64,000 nucleotides of DNA from DAOUEX01 sp034430235. GTDB lineage: Bacteria > Chloroflexota > Anaerolineae > UBA2200. Below are positions 1-9,500 of the stretch, piece after piece. Location of the stretch: the NCBI GenBank assembly GCA_964478075.1, contig CAYZGO010000015.1:1-64000 (forward strand). The letters are read 5' to 3'. The translations under genes and the position numbers were made by a program. Each line of letters begins with the position of its first letter. Positions within the stretch are counted from its first letter, which is position 1. Below the pieces are notes generated by a model. The model ran no database searches. It had not been told where the DNA came from and saw only the letters and a list, made by a program, of their open reading frames with translations.

Positions 1-137
1 GTCAGACGTGACAAAGGTGTCGAGAGACAAAGGAGACTCCCTGACGGGGGAGACGGTACGCGGAAGGGAATCTCGTTCTCGCATCGAGAGAAGGGATTCT
101 TCGGCCGTCGGCCTACTAAGAAGCAAAGGCGGGTGGT

Positions 138-343
138 GTCATTGCGAGGAGCGTAGCGACGAAGCAATCTCCACCTGTCGGTGAGAGGGAGATTGCTTCG
201 CTGCGCTCGCCCTGGGTCTTCCCCTGGGTCTTTGGCCCCAGGGACAAAGGTGGCCCCAGGACCAAAGGCAATGACAGATCACCGTTTCTTGCATAACGGG
301 TAGCGCGAACGCGCCATGGCGCAGCTCAGGATGACAGGCCATC
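138..343. repeat. Dispersed repeat A, copy 1
   Basis: A roughly 205-bp non-coding segment that begins GTCATTGCGAGGAGCG and contains the inverted partner GAGATTGCTTCG, so it can fold back on itself. Its right end, read on the minus strand, matches the left end of the segment at 44568-44767: both minus/plus translations would start with the same C-H-x-E-L-R-H-G-A-F-A pattern, which reflects shared DNA and not a protein. The rest of the 1-363 stretch (1-137) shows only short local hairpins and no recognisable gene. Repeats beginning CATTGCGAGGAGCG are known to be scattered in many genomes; mobility is not demonstrated here. Confidence 0.7.
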
Positions 344-363
344 AAAACCACTGTAGTAGACCA

Positions 364-1134
364 CTAGACTTTCCACGTTGCGAGGGCAGATTCAATGGCC
401 GCTGCAACGATGTCTGGCTTCTCGATGATCACCATGTGGCCAGCACCTTCCACTAGCTTTAGTTCCGCCTCGGCGATTCTCTCGGCCAGGAATGTTGAGT
501 ACTTTTGGGGTGTCAGAGTGTCCTCTGTCCCGCAGATGACCAGGGTTGGACAGCGAATCTCCGCCAGACGCTCCATGACATCGAATGCATCGCACGCTGC
601 AAAGTCGTCGTGGACTGTCTGCGGGGCAGCGCCCAGCATCTGACGCTGGCCCTGACGGACAAGTTGGGGCGGGGCATGAGATGAGTACGCATATTCGCAA
701 ATCAGCTTGATCGTCTCTTCAAAGTCTGACAGCGTGCCGCTCAGTATCGCTGGCAGCACACGGAGGCGTGCGCCTGTCGCTACTAACACCAGTGCGGAGA
801 CGCGATGCGGATGACGCAGCGCCACCTCCATGGCCGTCGCGCCCCCCATGGAGTGTCCAGCGACGACAGCGTGCTTGAGTTGCAGTGCATCCATAAAGCC
901 GATGACAAAAGCGGCATAACTAGCGACGGCCCAGCAGCCAGTCCCACCGGAGCGTCCGTGGCCAGGCAGGTCCAAAGCGTAGACATTGGCAGCTTCAAGG
1001 TTACGGATTGCGTATCCCCAAAGCTGGTGGCTTTCGCCCGCCCCGTGCAACAGAATCAAATCAGGAGCTCTGAGGTTCGGGCTGGCGCGATAACCGTAAA
1101 AGATCCTCTCGTCACCGACGGTGGTGTAAGGCAT
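364..1134 (-). CDS. Alpha/beta hydrolase
   Basis: A 256-residue single-domain alpha/beta hydrolase. The fold signature is clear: oxyanion segment LLHGAGESHQLWG (28-40), nucleophile elbow GHSMGG with Ser95, acid Asp205 in GTEDTLTP, and base His233 in GAGHM. Members of this family hydrolyse esters, amides, epoxides or C-C bonds, and the substrate cannot be read from the sequence. No signal peptide, so cytoplasmic. The ATG is preceded by GGGAG about ten bases upstream. It lies downstream of the DUF1858 protein and trxB on the same strand, 96 bases after the former with a hairpin in between, so it may be co-transcribed with a thiol-redox unit. Confidence 0.88.
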   Translation of the reverse strand: MPYTTVGDERIFYGYRASPNLRAPDLILLHGAGESHQLWGYAIRNLEAANVYALDLPGHGRSGGTGCWAVASYAAFVIGFMDALQLKHAVVAGHSMGGATAMEVALRHPHRVSALVLVATGARLRVLPAILSGTLSDFEETIKLICEYAYSSHAPPQLVRQGQRQMLGAAPQTVHDDFAACDAFDVMERLAEIRCPTLVICGTEDTLTPQKYSTFLAERIAEAELKLVEGAGHMVIIEKPDIVAAAIESALATWKV

Positions 1135-1163
1135 AAGCGATTATCTCCCTGGTGCTAAGCGAA

Positions 1164-1204
1164 CAGAGGACGAGGCCGCATCGTGCGCACCTCGGCCTCC
1201 TCTG
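1164..1204. other. Intercistronic GC-rich hairpin
   Basis: CAGAGGAcGAGGCCG pairs with CGGCCTCCTCTG across a short loop. The T-rich flank (CCTTTT) is on the plus strand, yet both neighbouring genes are on the minus strand, so this is probably not a classical terminator for them. It may act as an intercistronic stability element between the DUF1858 gene and the hydrolase gene, or be a small palindromic repeat. Confidence 0.4.
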
Positions 1205-1230
1205 CCTTTTAGGGCACTGGGCTAAGCTAG

Positions 1231-1446
1231 CTAGGAATCAGCAGCAGGCTTGGACACGGCATCGTTCAGATCCTTCATCAGCGCATCTAGGTTTATGCCA
1301 TGAGCCATAGCGCCCTGTTCGATATTCTCAAAGCGCGCCAGGGCACATCCAAAGCACATCAAACCGTGCTGCAAGAACACGGGGATGCTCTCGGGGTACT
1401 GCTCAACCACTTCCCCAATGGGCATGTCTTTGGTGATAGTCGCCAT
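1231..1446 (-). CDS. DUF1858 domain protein
   Basis: A 71-residue protein made almost entirely of a DUF1858 domain: ITKDMPIGEVVEQYPE at the start, followed by the cysteine pair MCFGCALA, as in the N-terminal helical domain of ScdA/RIC-like proteins. The family is associated with redox or hybrid-cluster and nitrosative-stress proteins, and the CxxC suggests disulfide or metal chemistry; the precise function is not known. An in-frame TTG five codons upstream is possible, but family members usually begin near ITKDM, so the ATG was chosen although the ribosome-binding region (GGAAAAGGGAG) sits close to it. It is directly downstream of trxB, which fits a thiol-redox role. Confidence 0.82.
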   Translation of the reverse strand: MATITKDMPIGEVVEQYPESIPVFLQHGLMCFGCALARFENIEQGAMAHGINLDALMKDLNDAVSKPAADS

Positions 1447-1496
1447 ATCTCCCTTTTCCAAGATTCTGACCGCATGCCAATGTGTGGCTCACGCCA

Positions 1497-2435
1497 TCAC
1501 TGCCGCTCTGGGTAGGTGCGGCCTTCCATCTCAGCAATGAATTTGTCAGCCTCCATGGCTGCGATGGCGCCGGTGCCAACAGCAGTCGCGATTTGCTTCA
1601 AGACACGTTCTTGCACATCTCCCGCGGCAAAGACGCCCGGCACACTGGTATGCGTTCTGCGATCCGTAACAATATACCCTCGTTCGTCTAACTCGAGTTG
1701 TCCTGCGAACAATTCGGTGTTTGGTGTATTGCCGATGTATGTGAAGATGCCGTCTGCACCGATTACCGATTCCTCACTGGTCTTGACATTCCTAGTGCGC
1801 ACGCCTGTCACATTCTCCTCGCCCAACACCTCAATGACAACACAGTCCCAGACGAACTCTATCTTGTCGTTGTTGAAAGCCCTCTCCTGTACAATCATTT
1901 GCGCTCGCAGTCGGTTGCGGCGATGGATGACATATACTCTGCTGGCGAATCGAGTCAGAAAGATGGCCTCTTCCACAGCGGCATCGCCGCCGCCAACCAC
2001 AACGACCGCTTTGTCTTTGTAGAAAAAACCGTCGCAGGTGGCGCAGGAGGAGACGCCCCGGCCTTTGAACTTGGCTTCGCCAGGTACGCCCAGGAGGCGT
2101 GGAGATACACCCGTGGCGATAATCAGGCTCTTTGCCTCGTATGTGTCACCGTAGGTTTTGATCACGAAAGGGTGTTGGCGCAGGTTCACTTCCACTACCT
2201 CGTCCATTTCCAGGCGTGCCCCAAAGCGTTCTGCTTGCTGCTGCATCAACTGCGTCAGTTCCCCGCCGGCCACACCATCTGGGAAGCCAGGGTAGTTGTC
2301 AACCTTGCTCGTGCTGCCTGCCTGTCCCCCAGGCGCATTGCCAGTGATTAGGCGGGGTGAGAGTTGAGATCGGCCAGCGTAGATCGCCGCCGTGAGCCCT
2401 GCAGGACCTGAACCGATGATTACAACTTCCTCCAT
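1497..2435 (-). CDS. trxB: Thioredoxin-disulfide reductase
   Basis: A 312-residue flavoprotein of the usual TrxB length. It transfers electrons from NADPH through FAD and a redox-active disulfide to thioredoxin in the cytoplasm. Visible elements are the FAD-binding GSGPAGL (8-14), the catalytic CATC pair (Cys131, Cys134), the NADPH-site GGGDAA (148-153) with HRRNRLRA (171-178) for the phosphate, and the C-terminal FAD motif GVFAAGDV. It is the first gene of the minus-strand unit with the DUF1858 protein and hydrolase, and has a strong promoter at 2474-2502. No thioredoxin gene is seen in the window. Confidence 0.96.
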   Translation of the reverse strand: MEEVVIIGSGPAGLTAAIYAGRSQLSPRLITGNAPGGQAGSTSKVDNYPGFPDGVAGGELTQLMQQQAERFGARLEMDEVVEVNLRQHPFVIKTYGDTYEAKSLIIATGVSPRLLGVPGEAKFKGRGVSSCATCDGFFYKDKAVVVVGGGDAAVEEAIFLTRFASRVYVIHRRNRLRAQMIVQERAFNNDKIEFVWDCVVIEVLGEENVTGVRTRNVKTSEESVIGADGIFTYIGNTPNTELFAGQLELDERGYIVTDRRTHTSVPGVFAAGDVQERVLKQIATAVGTGAIAAMEADKFIAEMEGRTYPERQ

Positions 2436-2473
2436 GATATAGCGTCTTGCCTCCGAAATCTGATTTGCGGCGT

Positions 2474-2502
2474 ATTCTACTGCGTTTTGTGGTAATTGAC
2501 AA
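2474..2502 (-). promoter_or_regulatory. Sigma-70-type promoter of trxB
   Basis: On the minus strand TTGTCA (complement of 2497-2502) and TAGAAT (complement of 2474-2479) are separated by exactly 17 bases, about 40 bases upstream of the trxB ATG. Confidence 0.65.
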
Positions 2503-2618
2503 GAACCGGCCTGTTGTGCCAGTTTCAGTTACCAGTTGGCAGTTTTCGCCGCACTTTAGGACGTCCATATCCTTTGCGGTGATTTCCGTGATACGTCTCT
2601 TCTGAAGAAGCTCGGAAT

Positions 2619-2690
2619 GAACCACAGAGAGACACGGAGTTCACTGAGTTTCGCTCTCGAATTCTGTGTCCTTAGTGCCTCTCTGGTTTA
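2619..2690. repeat. Imperfect palindromic repeat, CCACAGAGAGACAC type
   Basis: The left arm AACCACAGAGAGACAC and the right arm, whose complement reads AACCAGAGAGGCAC, form an imperfect inverted repeat about 70 bp long. Sequences of the ACCACAGAGACACAGAG type are scattered in many bacterial chromosomes (general knowledge). It occupies the middle of the 370-bp gene-free space between trxB and the methyltransferase; the rest of that space holds the trxB promoter and nothing else I can name. Confidence 0.55.
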
Positions 2691-2804
2691 CGAATAGCTT
2701 CTTGCCGTAGAGTCGCGATTCGTTGCTCGTGATTCCGTTTGGGCTTTTGAGCAACTCCCATTAAGATATGGCATCGGGTTGAAAGACCACTCGGCCAGAA
2801 ACGG

Positions 2805-3554
2805 ATGGACAATGTGAGCAACGAAAGAGATTCAAAAGCCATCACCTTGGGGCATCCCAGCTACGTCTGGCGATTCGGGCAAGACCGCCGCCTTGATCTG
2901 ATCAGGCGCTACGCCCATCTCGATGGCACGTGCATTCTAGACATAGGATGCGGCCTTGGTACGTACGTGAAGAAACTGCTAGCCTTCAGTGACGATGTGT
3001 ACGGTGTGGACATAGACCCGGACAAGGTTGCGCAGGCACAGAAGCAATTGGAGCATATTTACCTGGCTCCAGCGGAGAGATTACCGTTTCCTGATGCTTA
3101 CTTCGATGTCATCCTTCTGCATGAGGTCCTGGAGCACGTGGCGGATGACCGGCAGTCAGTGCATGAGGCTTACCGGGTGGCAAAAGTGGGTGGGCGTCTG
3201 GTGATCTTTGTGCCCAATCGCCTCTTCCTCTTTGAGACGCACGGGGCGTATTGGGGAGGAAAGTATCACTCTGGTAACATTCCGCTCGTGAACTATCTGC
3301 CCGATGTACTGCGCAATCGCGTGTGCCCGCACGTACGGACTTATACTACCCGCAGCTTGCGGCGTCTGCTTGACGGACTGGCTTTCCACATTGTGGTGCA
3401 CACACAGGTTTATCCGGGTTACGACAACATCGCCTATTGTCATCCAAGCATAGCCAGGGGGCTCAGGAGCCTGACGTACACTCTGGAGAGCACCCCCTTG
3501 CGCGTGTTTGGCCTGTCGCACTTGCTAGTGGTGGAGAAGACGGAGCCCAGCTAA
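2805..3554 (+). CDS. Class I SAM-dependent methyltransferase
   Basis: A 249-residue Rossmann-fold methyltransferase of the UbiE/Methyltransf_11 type. Motif I is ILDIGCGLGTYVKK (near 45-58), followed by the acidic VYGVDIDPDK motif II and LLHEVLEHVADDR in the motif IV region. The acceptor cannot be predicted. The C-terminal half (HGAYWGGKYHSGNIPLVNYL onward) resembles lipid or sugar methyltransferases seen beside envelope genes, which is only suggestive. fabF follows 83 bases later on the same strand, so the two may be co-transcribed. Confidence 0.88.
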   Translation: MDNVSNERDSKAITLGHPSYVWRFGQDRRLDLIRRYAHLDGTCILDIGCGLGTYVKKLLAFSDDVYGVDIDPDKVAQAQKQLEHIYLAPAERLPFPDAYFDVILLHEVLEHVADDRQSVHEAYRVAKVGGRLVIFVPNRLFLFETHGAYWGGKYHSGNIPLVNYLPDVLRNRVCPHVRTYTTRSLRRLLDGLAFHIVVHTQVYPGYDNIAYCHPSIARGLRSLTYTLESTPLRVFGLSHLLVVEKTEPS

Positions 3555-3637
3555 GAATGCGGCGCATCGACTATCGCGTTCAGGTGTTACAAGACACGAA
3601 CCGAATGCTGGATAAAGTCTTGCCTGGGGGGTCGGGA

Positions 3638-4885
3638 ATGAACAACAACAGAGTCGTGGTCACTGGAATGGGCGCTGTCACGCCTGTGGGAATCGGCGTA
3701 GAGAATACGTGGAAGGCATTGTTAGCAGGACGCTCCGGAGTGAAGCGCATCACACGTTTCGACGTGAGCAACCACCCTACTCAGTTTGCGGCCGACGTCT
3801 TACATTTCGATCCACTGGATTTTATGACCTTTCGCGAGGCAAAGCGCACGACCCGCTTCACGCAGCTTGCCACGGCTGCGACGCAGCAGGCCATACAGGA
3901 CTCTGCCCTAGACCTGTCCAAGGAAGACACGACTCGCGTCGGCCTCGAAATCGGTAGCGCCATAGGCGGCCTAAGCCTCATCGAAGAGCAAGTCGCAACA
4001 TTTCACCAGAAGGGATTGAGACGCGTCAACCCCACTTTCATTCCGGTCATCATCATCAACGCAGCGCCTTGCCACATCGCCATCCTGCTGGGTATCAAGG
4101 GGCCAACCAATTCCCCGGTTGCTGCCTGTGCCACAGGCATCGTGGCTATCGGACAAGCGCTGCGCCAGTTGCAGTCAGGCGAAGTGGATGTGATGCTTGC
4201 TGGGGGCACCGAGTCTGCAACCACTCCACTGGGCTTGGCTGCCTTTAGCCGTCTGGGAGCCTTGTCTACCCATAACGAGGATCCGGAAAAAGCGTGTCGG
4301 CCCTTTGATGCTGAACGAGACGGCATTGTTATGGGCGAGGGCGCAGCCGTGTTGGTGATGGAGTCGCTTGAGCACGCGCAGCGCCGCGGCGCGCCTATAT
4401 TAGCCGAAGTCCTGGGATACGGCTTCACAGAGGATGCTTATCACATTGCCGCTCCTGATCCGACGGGCGATGGCGCAGCGAGAGCCATGAGCCGTGCCCT
4501 GGCCAATGCGCGCATCTCGCCTAATGAGGTGGACTATATTGTCCCTCACGGCACCGCCACACCACTAAATGACGTGTCTGAGACGCGGGCTTGCAAGACT
4601 GTTTTCGGAGAGCATGCATATCGCATTCCCATGAGCTCCAACAAGTCTATGATAGGGCACATGCTCGGTGCAGCGGGAGCCATCTCAACTGTAGTCGCCA
4701 TCCTGGCTATGCGTGATGGCATCGTGTCCCCCACTATCAACCTGGAGCATCCTGACCCTGATTGCGACCTGGACTATGTGCCCAACAAGGCCCGTCACGT
4801 TCGCGTGGACACTGCGATAGCCAATGCTTTCGGCTTCGGCGGACAGAATGCCACAGTGGTAGTCCGACGCGTGGATGGTGCGTAA
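3638..4885 (+). CDS. fabF: 3-oxoacyl-ACP synthase II (KAS II)
   Basis: A 415-residue elongating beta-ketoacyl-ACP synthase of fatty acid synthesis, condensing malonyl-ACP with an acyl-ACP in the cytoplasm. The Cys-His-His triad is intact: Cys164 in VAACATG, His304 in PHGTATPLND, His341 in NKSMIGHMLGAAGA. The DNA stays open upstream of this ATG, but homology begins at NRVVVTGMGAVTP and GGGGGGTCGGGA provides a binding site, so the ATG at 3638 is preferred. It follows a methyltransferase gene. The other lipid genes in the window (plsX and two plsC-like genes) are elsewhere, and no acyl-carrier-protein gene is nearby. Confidence 0.95.
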   Translation: MNNNRVVVTGMGAVTPVGIGVENTWKALLAGRSGVKRITRFDVSNHPTQFAADVLHFDPLDFMTFREAKRTTRFTQLATAATQQAIQDSALDLSKEDTTRVGLEIGSAIGGLSLIEEQVATFHQKGLRRVNPTFIPVIIINAAPCHIAILLGIKGPTNSPVAACATGIVAIGQALRQLQSGEVDVMLAGGTESATTPLGLAAFSRLGALSTHNEDPEKACRPFDAERDGIVMGEGAAVLVMESLEHAQRRGAPILAEVLGYGFTEDAYHIAAPDPTGDGAARAMSRALANARISPNEVDYIVPHGTATPLNDVSETRACKTVFGEHAYRIPMSSNKSMIGHMLGAAGAISTVVAILAMRDGIVSPTINLEHPDPDCDLDYVPNKARHVRVDTAIANAFGFGGQNATVVVRRVDGA

Positions 4886-5012
4886 CACGTAAGGATTCTC
4901 ACGCCTCACAGGCCAGGCATGAAATCACCGCGTGGCCTCTTTCTACTGTCTGGCTTGGAAGGATGGTAACCGGCACTTGGTGTGCCCCGCTCAACCTCAC
5001 AGATTGCTGCAC

Positions 5013-5041
5013 TTGTCATAGCGAACGTTTTGTGTTACACT
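5013..5041 (+). promoter_or_regulatory. Sigma-70-type promoter
   Basis: TTGTCA and TACACT with a 17-base spacer lie about 80 bases upstream of the Ig-like membrane protein gene, within the gap after fabF. Confidence 0.55.
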
Positions 5042-5119
5042 TTATGAGGCGTTCGATCAATGGCAGCCCGACAAGCAATGACACCAGTTCGAACCGAGAC
5101 AACGACCCGAGAGGCGTGG

Positions 5120-5776
5120 ATGAGGAAAGCACTAATCTGTAGCTTGGCTGTGTGTACGATCCTGAGTTGGGCCTGGACAGCGCTGGCGGCCGAGCCTTCT
5201 TTGCAGGCAACGGTGGCGATGATTACTTCGCCTGGCGACAACGCAGTAGTGAGGGGCACTGTTCCAATAGTAGGCACAGCCGTTGATCCCAATTTCTGGA
5301 AGTATGAGGTGCATCTCGCGCCAGAACCCAACCCTCTGGACACATGGGCGCACGTTGGTGTAGTACGTGAGACACAGGTGACTGACGGGCTTCTTGAGAC
5401 ATGGGAGACCACGGCCATCCCAGATGGCATGTACAGTCTGCGGTTACGAGTTGTCAATCGCACGGGCAACTACCGTGAGATCTTTGTGCGAGGCATATTG
5501 GTCGCGAATGCCGCGCCCACCGAGACACCAACTCCCGCGGATACACCACTGCCTACCGCGACGATAACGCCCGCTGCGACGCCCACGTTCATTATCCCGA
5601 TATCACCGCTTGCTCAGCCCACAGCCACCCCTACCCTGGCCCGCCCTGCCCGGTCGGCATTACCAGACATGCTGGACCTCAACGGCTGGCGCCAGTCGCT
5701 CTGCCTGGGCACACAGTTGATGGTCGCCACCCTCGTTGCGATTGCCTTGATCTTTGCGCTGAGGCGCCTGTTCTAG
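5120..5776 (+). CDS. Secreted Ig-like protein with C-terminal membrane anchor
   Basis: A 218-residue protein of unknown function. From the chosen ATG there is a signal peptide (MRKALICSLAVCT...ALA, cut near residue 23), then an Ig-like beta-sandwich segment (about 30-125; ITSPGDNAVVRGTVPIVGTA, FWKYEVHLAPEPNP), a Pro/Thr-rich linker (about 132-175), and a C-terminal transmembrane helix (LMVATLVAIALIFALRRLF). Similar Ig-like modules occur in exported Chloroflexota proteins, including penicillin-binding proteins, so a role at the outer face of the membrane is likely. The more distal start at 5060 would bury the signal peptide behind 20 polar residues; GAGAGG precedes the start used here. Confidence 0.72.
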   Translation: MRKALICSLAVCTILSWAWTALAAEPSLQATVAMITSPGDNAVVRGTVPIVGTAVDPNFWKYEVHLAPEPNPLDTWAHVGVVRETQVTDGLLETWETTAIPDGMYSLRLRVVNRTGNYREIFVRGILVANAAPTETPTPADTPLPTATITPAATPTFIIPISPLAQPTATPTLARPARSALPDMLDLNGWRQSLCLGTQLMVATLVAIALIFALRRLF

Positions 5777-5953
5777 GCCATCGCAAGTCAAAGTGAGAGT
5801 TCTTTCTGCAGGGGCTAGTCAGATTGGCGAGCCCCTAGTGGTATTGGTCAGAAGGCACTGCTTGGCGGCTAAGCTGGACGCCCTGTTTGGATGATGATTC
5901 TGACAAAGGAGTTTGGCAGTCTGCGCAGGAAGCAGCAGTGTCGGGAGGGGAGA

Positions 5954-6529
5954 GTGAGGCTGATCGTCGGCCTGGGCAATCCGGGCCCGCGTCGTGTCAG
6001 GAACCGCCATAACGCTGGCTATCAATGTGTGCAACGTGCAGCACGACGACACGGCTTGCCCCCCGGTAGGATCATGTTCAGAGCATACCTGACTTCCGGT
6101 CAAATCGCTGGCACAAGAGTAGTGCTAGCCAGACCTCTGACGTTCATGAATCTGAGTGGACAGGCCGTGCGCCCCCTGTTGCGTTGGTACCACGTTGCGC
6201 TATCTGACCTCCTTATTATCTATGATGACCTGGATCTGCCCCTGGGTAAGATTCGTCTACGAGAGAAGGGGGGATCTGGGGGACACAAGGGTATGCGCTC
6301 CATCACTGAAGCCTTGAACACGGAGGCTTTTCCACGACTGCGCATTGGCATCGGCCGCCCGGCACATGGTGAGCCCCAGGATTACGTCTTGAGCGATTTT
6401 GCGCCTGACGAGCTCATCGTTATGGAGGACACGTACGAACGGGCCATGGCTGCTATTGAGTCATTCGTCGCCGAAGGGATTGCTGCTACCATGAACAAGT
6501 TCAACCTGCTGAGCAGGAACCTGGACTGA
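5954..6529 (+). CDS. pth: Peptidyl-tRNA hydrolase
   Basis: A 191-residue Pth releasing peptides from tRNAs that drop off the ribosome. The family start LIVGLGNPGP is followed by catalytic His19 in NRHNAGY, then FMNLSGQAV, the acidic IYDDLDLPLGKIRLR and the GGSGGHKGMRSI substrate loop. The GTG at 5954 was chosen because homology begins there and GGGAGGGG lies just upstream; the reading frame continues 21 codons further upstream. The mfd gene follows after 10 bases, an arrangement (pth-mfd) conserved in many bacteria. Confidence 0.94.
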   Translation: MRLIVGLGNPGPRRVRNRHNAGYQCVQRAARRHGLPPGRIMFRAYLTSGQIAGTRVVLARPLTFMNLSGQAVRPLLRWYHVALSDLLIIYDDLDLPLGKIRLREKGGSGGHKGMRSITEALNTEAFPRLRIGIGRPAHGEPQDYVLSDFAPDELIVMEDTYERAMAAIESFVAEGIAATMNKFNLLSRNLD

Positions 6530-6539
6530 GTTAGGTCTG

Positions 6540-9500
6540 TTGGTGAAGAAGGACTTTGCCTTGAACCTAAGCGGATTGCTTACAGCCATCAGCAAAGCCT
6601 CCAGTTACGGCCATATACTGAGAATGCTGCAGGCCTCAGGTAGAGGCAGCTCAGCCTTCACCGTGACCTGGGGACTATTAGAGGCTGCCCGGCCTCCTGT
6701 GCTGGCAGCCCTGCGGCGCGACTGGGAGGGCCCAATACTCGTGCTAGCAGCTCAACCGGAACGAGCTCGCTACCTGCACGAACAGGTTAGCCTATGGTCC
6801 GCCATGCCGTGCCCTCGCCTGACAGATGGCAAGACTCCGCATCGCCTGGGCGGGGCGAATCCCGCGACCCCGTGGTACTTTCCGGCTCCAGACGCCCTCT
6901 TCTACGACCGCACACCATGGGATGGCGAAACAATCCGACGCCGCGTGACTGTTCTCTCCGCTCTGGTTAGCAATGGTTACGACGGACAGCCACCAACCAT
7001 CTTCACCTCTGTGTGGGCGCTGATGACACTGACGGTGCCACCGCAAGTGCTGCGCCCGGGTGTCCGGGTCTTGAGAGTTGGGCAAACCATCAGATTGAGT
7101 AAATTGCTCGATGACCTGGTAGCATACGCCTATGAACCAGTCACTGTAGTTGAGGAGCCGGGTACACTCAGCCGACGTGGTGGCATCATTGACGTCTACG
7201 CGCCCAATGCCTCTCAGCCAGTGCGCATCGAATTGTTTGCGGATGAAATCGAGAGCATGCGCGCCTTCGATCCGATCACCCAGCGTTCCTCGCAAAAGCT
7301 GCAGGCGATAACGCTTTACCCAGCAAGCGAAGCTCTTCCTCGCTACAGCCAGGCGGCCTGGGCATACCTGCCTGACGTGGACAGTGGGCAGGACACCTTG
7401 ACCGCACCTCGCTTGCAGCGTGATCGAGAGCGTCTAGCCAGAGCAGAGTACTTCAGGGGGATGGAGTTTTACCTTCCGTGCCTCTATCCACAGCTAGTCA
7501 CACTGCTGGATTATTTGCCTGCAAAGGTGTTGCTGGTGGTAGATGACCTCCTGGCAGTTGAGGCGGCAGCCGAAACATTGGAGTCACAGGCCGCTGACTT
7601 GAAGGCCGAAGTACTGGAAGAGAGACAACTACTCCCTAGCTTTCCAGCACCATATAGGCCCTGGAGTGAACTGCGGCCATCCCTTGGCTCAATACCTGGA
7701 GTTAGCCTGGGTTACAAGGTGCAAAGCGAGACCGGCGCTGTGCAGTATGAAGCAGATACGGCCTTTCACATCGCTCCTGGCTATGGCGGCCGCATTCGAA
7801 AGCTCATAGAGGACTGTCTCCGCCTAAAGTCGAAAGGACAGCGCACTGTAATCGTGTCCAGGCGGGCAGAGCGGCTGTCAAACTTGTTCGAAGAGTCGGG
7901 TGAGCAGGCCGTGCCGATACATGACTTGCCTGACATGCCGCCAGCAGGAAGCCTGACTCTGGTGCAGGGCTCACTGGCCGAAGGCTGGGTATTGAGAGAA
8001 AGCACGCCAAGCGGAGCGCGCCTAACGGCTCCTACCTTGCCTTTCCTCACCTTGCTTACAGATGCGGAGGTTTTCGGCTGGGCCAGACCCAAACGTCGTT
8101 CCTTCACGCGCAGGAAAGCCGCTTCTCCAGAGTCCTTCTTCGCCGAACCACACGAGGGTGACTACGTAGTACATATTGAGCACGGCATCGGCATCTACCG
8201 CGGCCTGGTGCGCAAAGCCATTGGCAAGACGCGGCGTGAATACCTTGAACTCGAGTATGCGGAAGGTGATCGCCTGTACGTGCCGGTCAGCCAGATGGAT
8301 CGCATCACCCGTTACGTCGGCAGCAGCGATCGGACGCCCGCCGTGCATCGTCTGGGTTCCGCTGACTGGGCCCGCGTGCGTTCTCGGGCCAAGAAGGCCG
8401 TGCAGGATATAGCCAGGGAACTCCTCGAACTGTACGCTGCGCGCGAAGTCGTGGAAGGGCATGCCTTCTTGCCCGATGTTGCCTGGCAGGAAGAACTGGA
8501 AGCTTCGTTCCCCTACGAGGACACGGAAGATCAACTCCGCGCTCTGCTTGAAGTGAAAGCTGACATGGAACGCCCCAGGCCCATGGACCGCCTCATCTGC
8601 GGTGATGTGGGGTACGGGAAAACGGAGGTCGCAGTGCGCGCTGCCTTCAAGGCAGTCATGGATGGCAAACAGGTCGCCATGCTAGTGCCCACCACTGTCC
8701 TGGCGCAGCAGCACGTGCTGACCTTCAAACAACGTCTCGCTGCCTTCCCTGTAGAGATTGCCATGCTGTCCCGGTTCTGCTCGCCACGTGAACAGAGACT
8801 CACGCTGCAACGCCTGCGAGAGGGGCAGGTGGATATCGTCATTGGCACGCACCGGCTTATCCAGAAGGATGTAGCTTTCAAAGATCCAGGGCTGCTGATC
8901 ATTGATGAGGAGCAGCGCTTTGGGGTTCGCCACAAAGAATGGCTCAAGCAGATACGCCAGCATATTGACGTGCTGACAATGACCGCCACTCCTATCCCGC
9001 GCACTTTGCACATGTCCCTGAGCGGGGTGCGAGACATGAGCACGATAGACACACCACCCGAGGAACGTTTGCCAATTCGCACCCAGGTGGCCGAGTATAA
9101 TGAGGTGCTAATTCGGCGTGCAATACTGCGCGAACTGAACAGAGGCGGTCAGGTTTACTTTGTGCACAACCGCGTGCGAGGCATCCGGCAGATTGCGGAA
9201 CGCCTGCAGAAGACAGTGCCGAAGGCGAGCATCGTCATCGGACATGGACGGATGCCTGAGGAGAAGCTCTCCACAGTAATGCTAGATTTTGCCGCCGGCA
9301 AATACGACGTGCTGGTCTGCACCTCAATCATTGAAAGCGGACTGGATATCCCTAACGTGAACACCATTATCGTCAACCGCGCTGACAGATTTGGCCTTGC
9401 GCAGCTTTACCAGTTGCGGGGACGGGTAGGACGCAGTGCAGTGCAGGCGTACGCCTACTTGCTATACGACAAACGGCAAAGGTTGTCGGACGTCGCGCGG

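Noticed and set aside
1..137. A possible T-box or other riboswitch suggested by GGTACGCG and several small hairpins
   Set aside because: The antiterminator consensus is incomplete and no gene follows in the right orientation.
139..351. A 70-codon minus-strand frame, similar in translation to a frame at 44554-44766
   Set aside because: The similarity comes from the shared dispersed repeat; neither has a binding site or a protein-like composition.
5060..5119. Upstream start for the Ig-like membrane protein
   Set aside because: It would place 20 polar residues before a clear signal peptide, and the downstream ATG has a better binding site.
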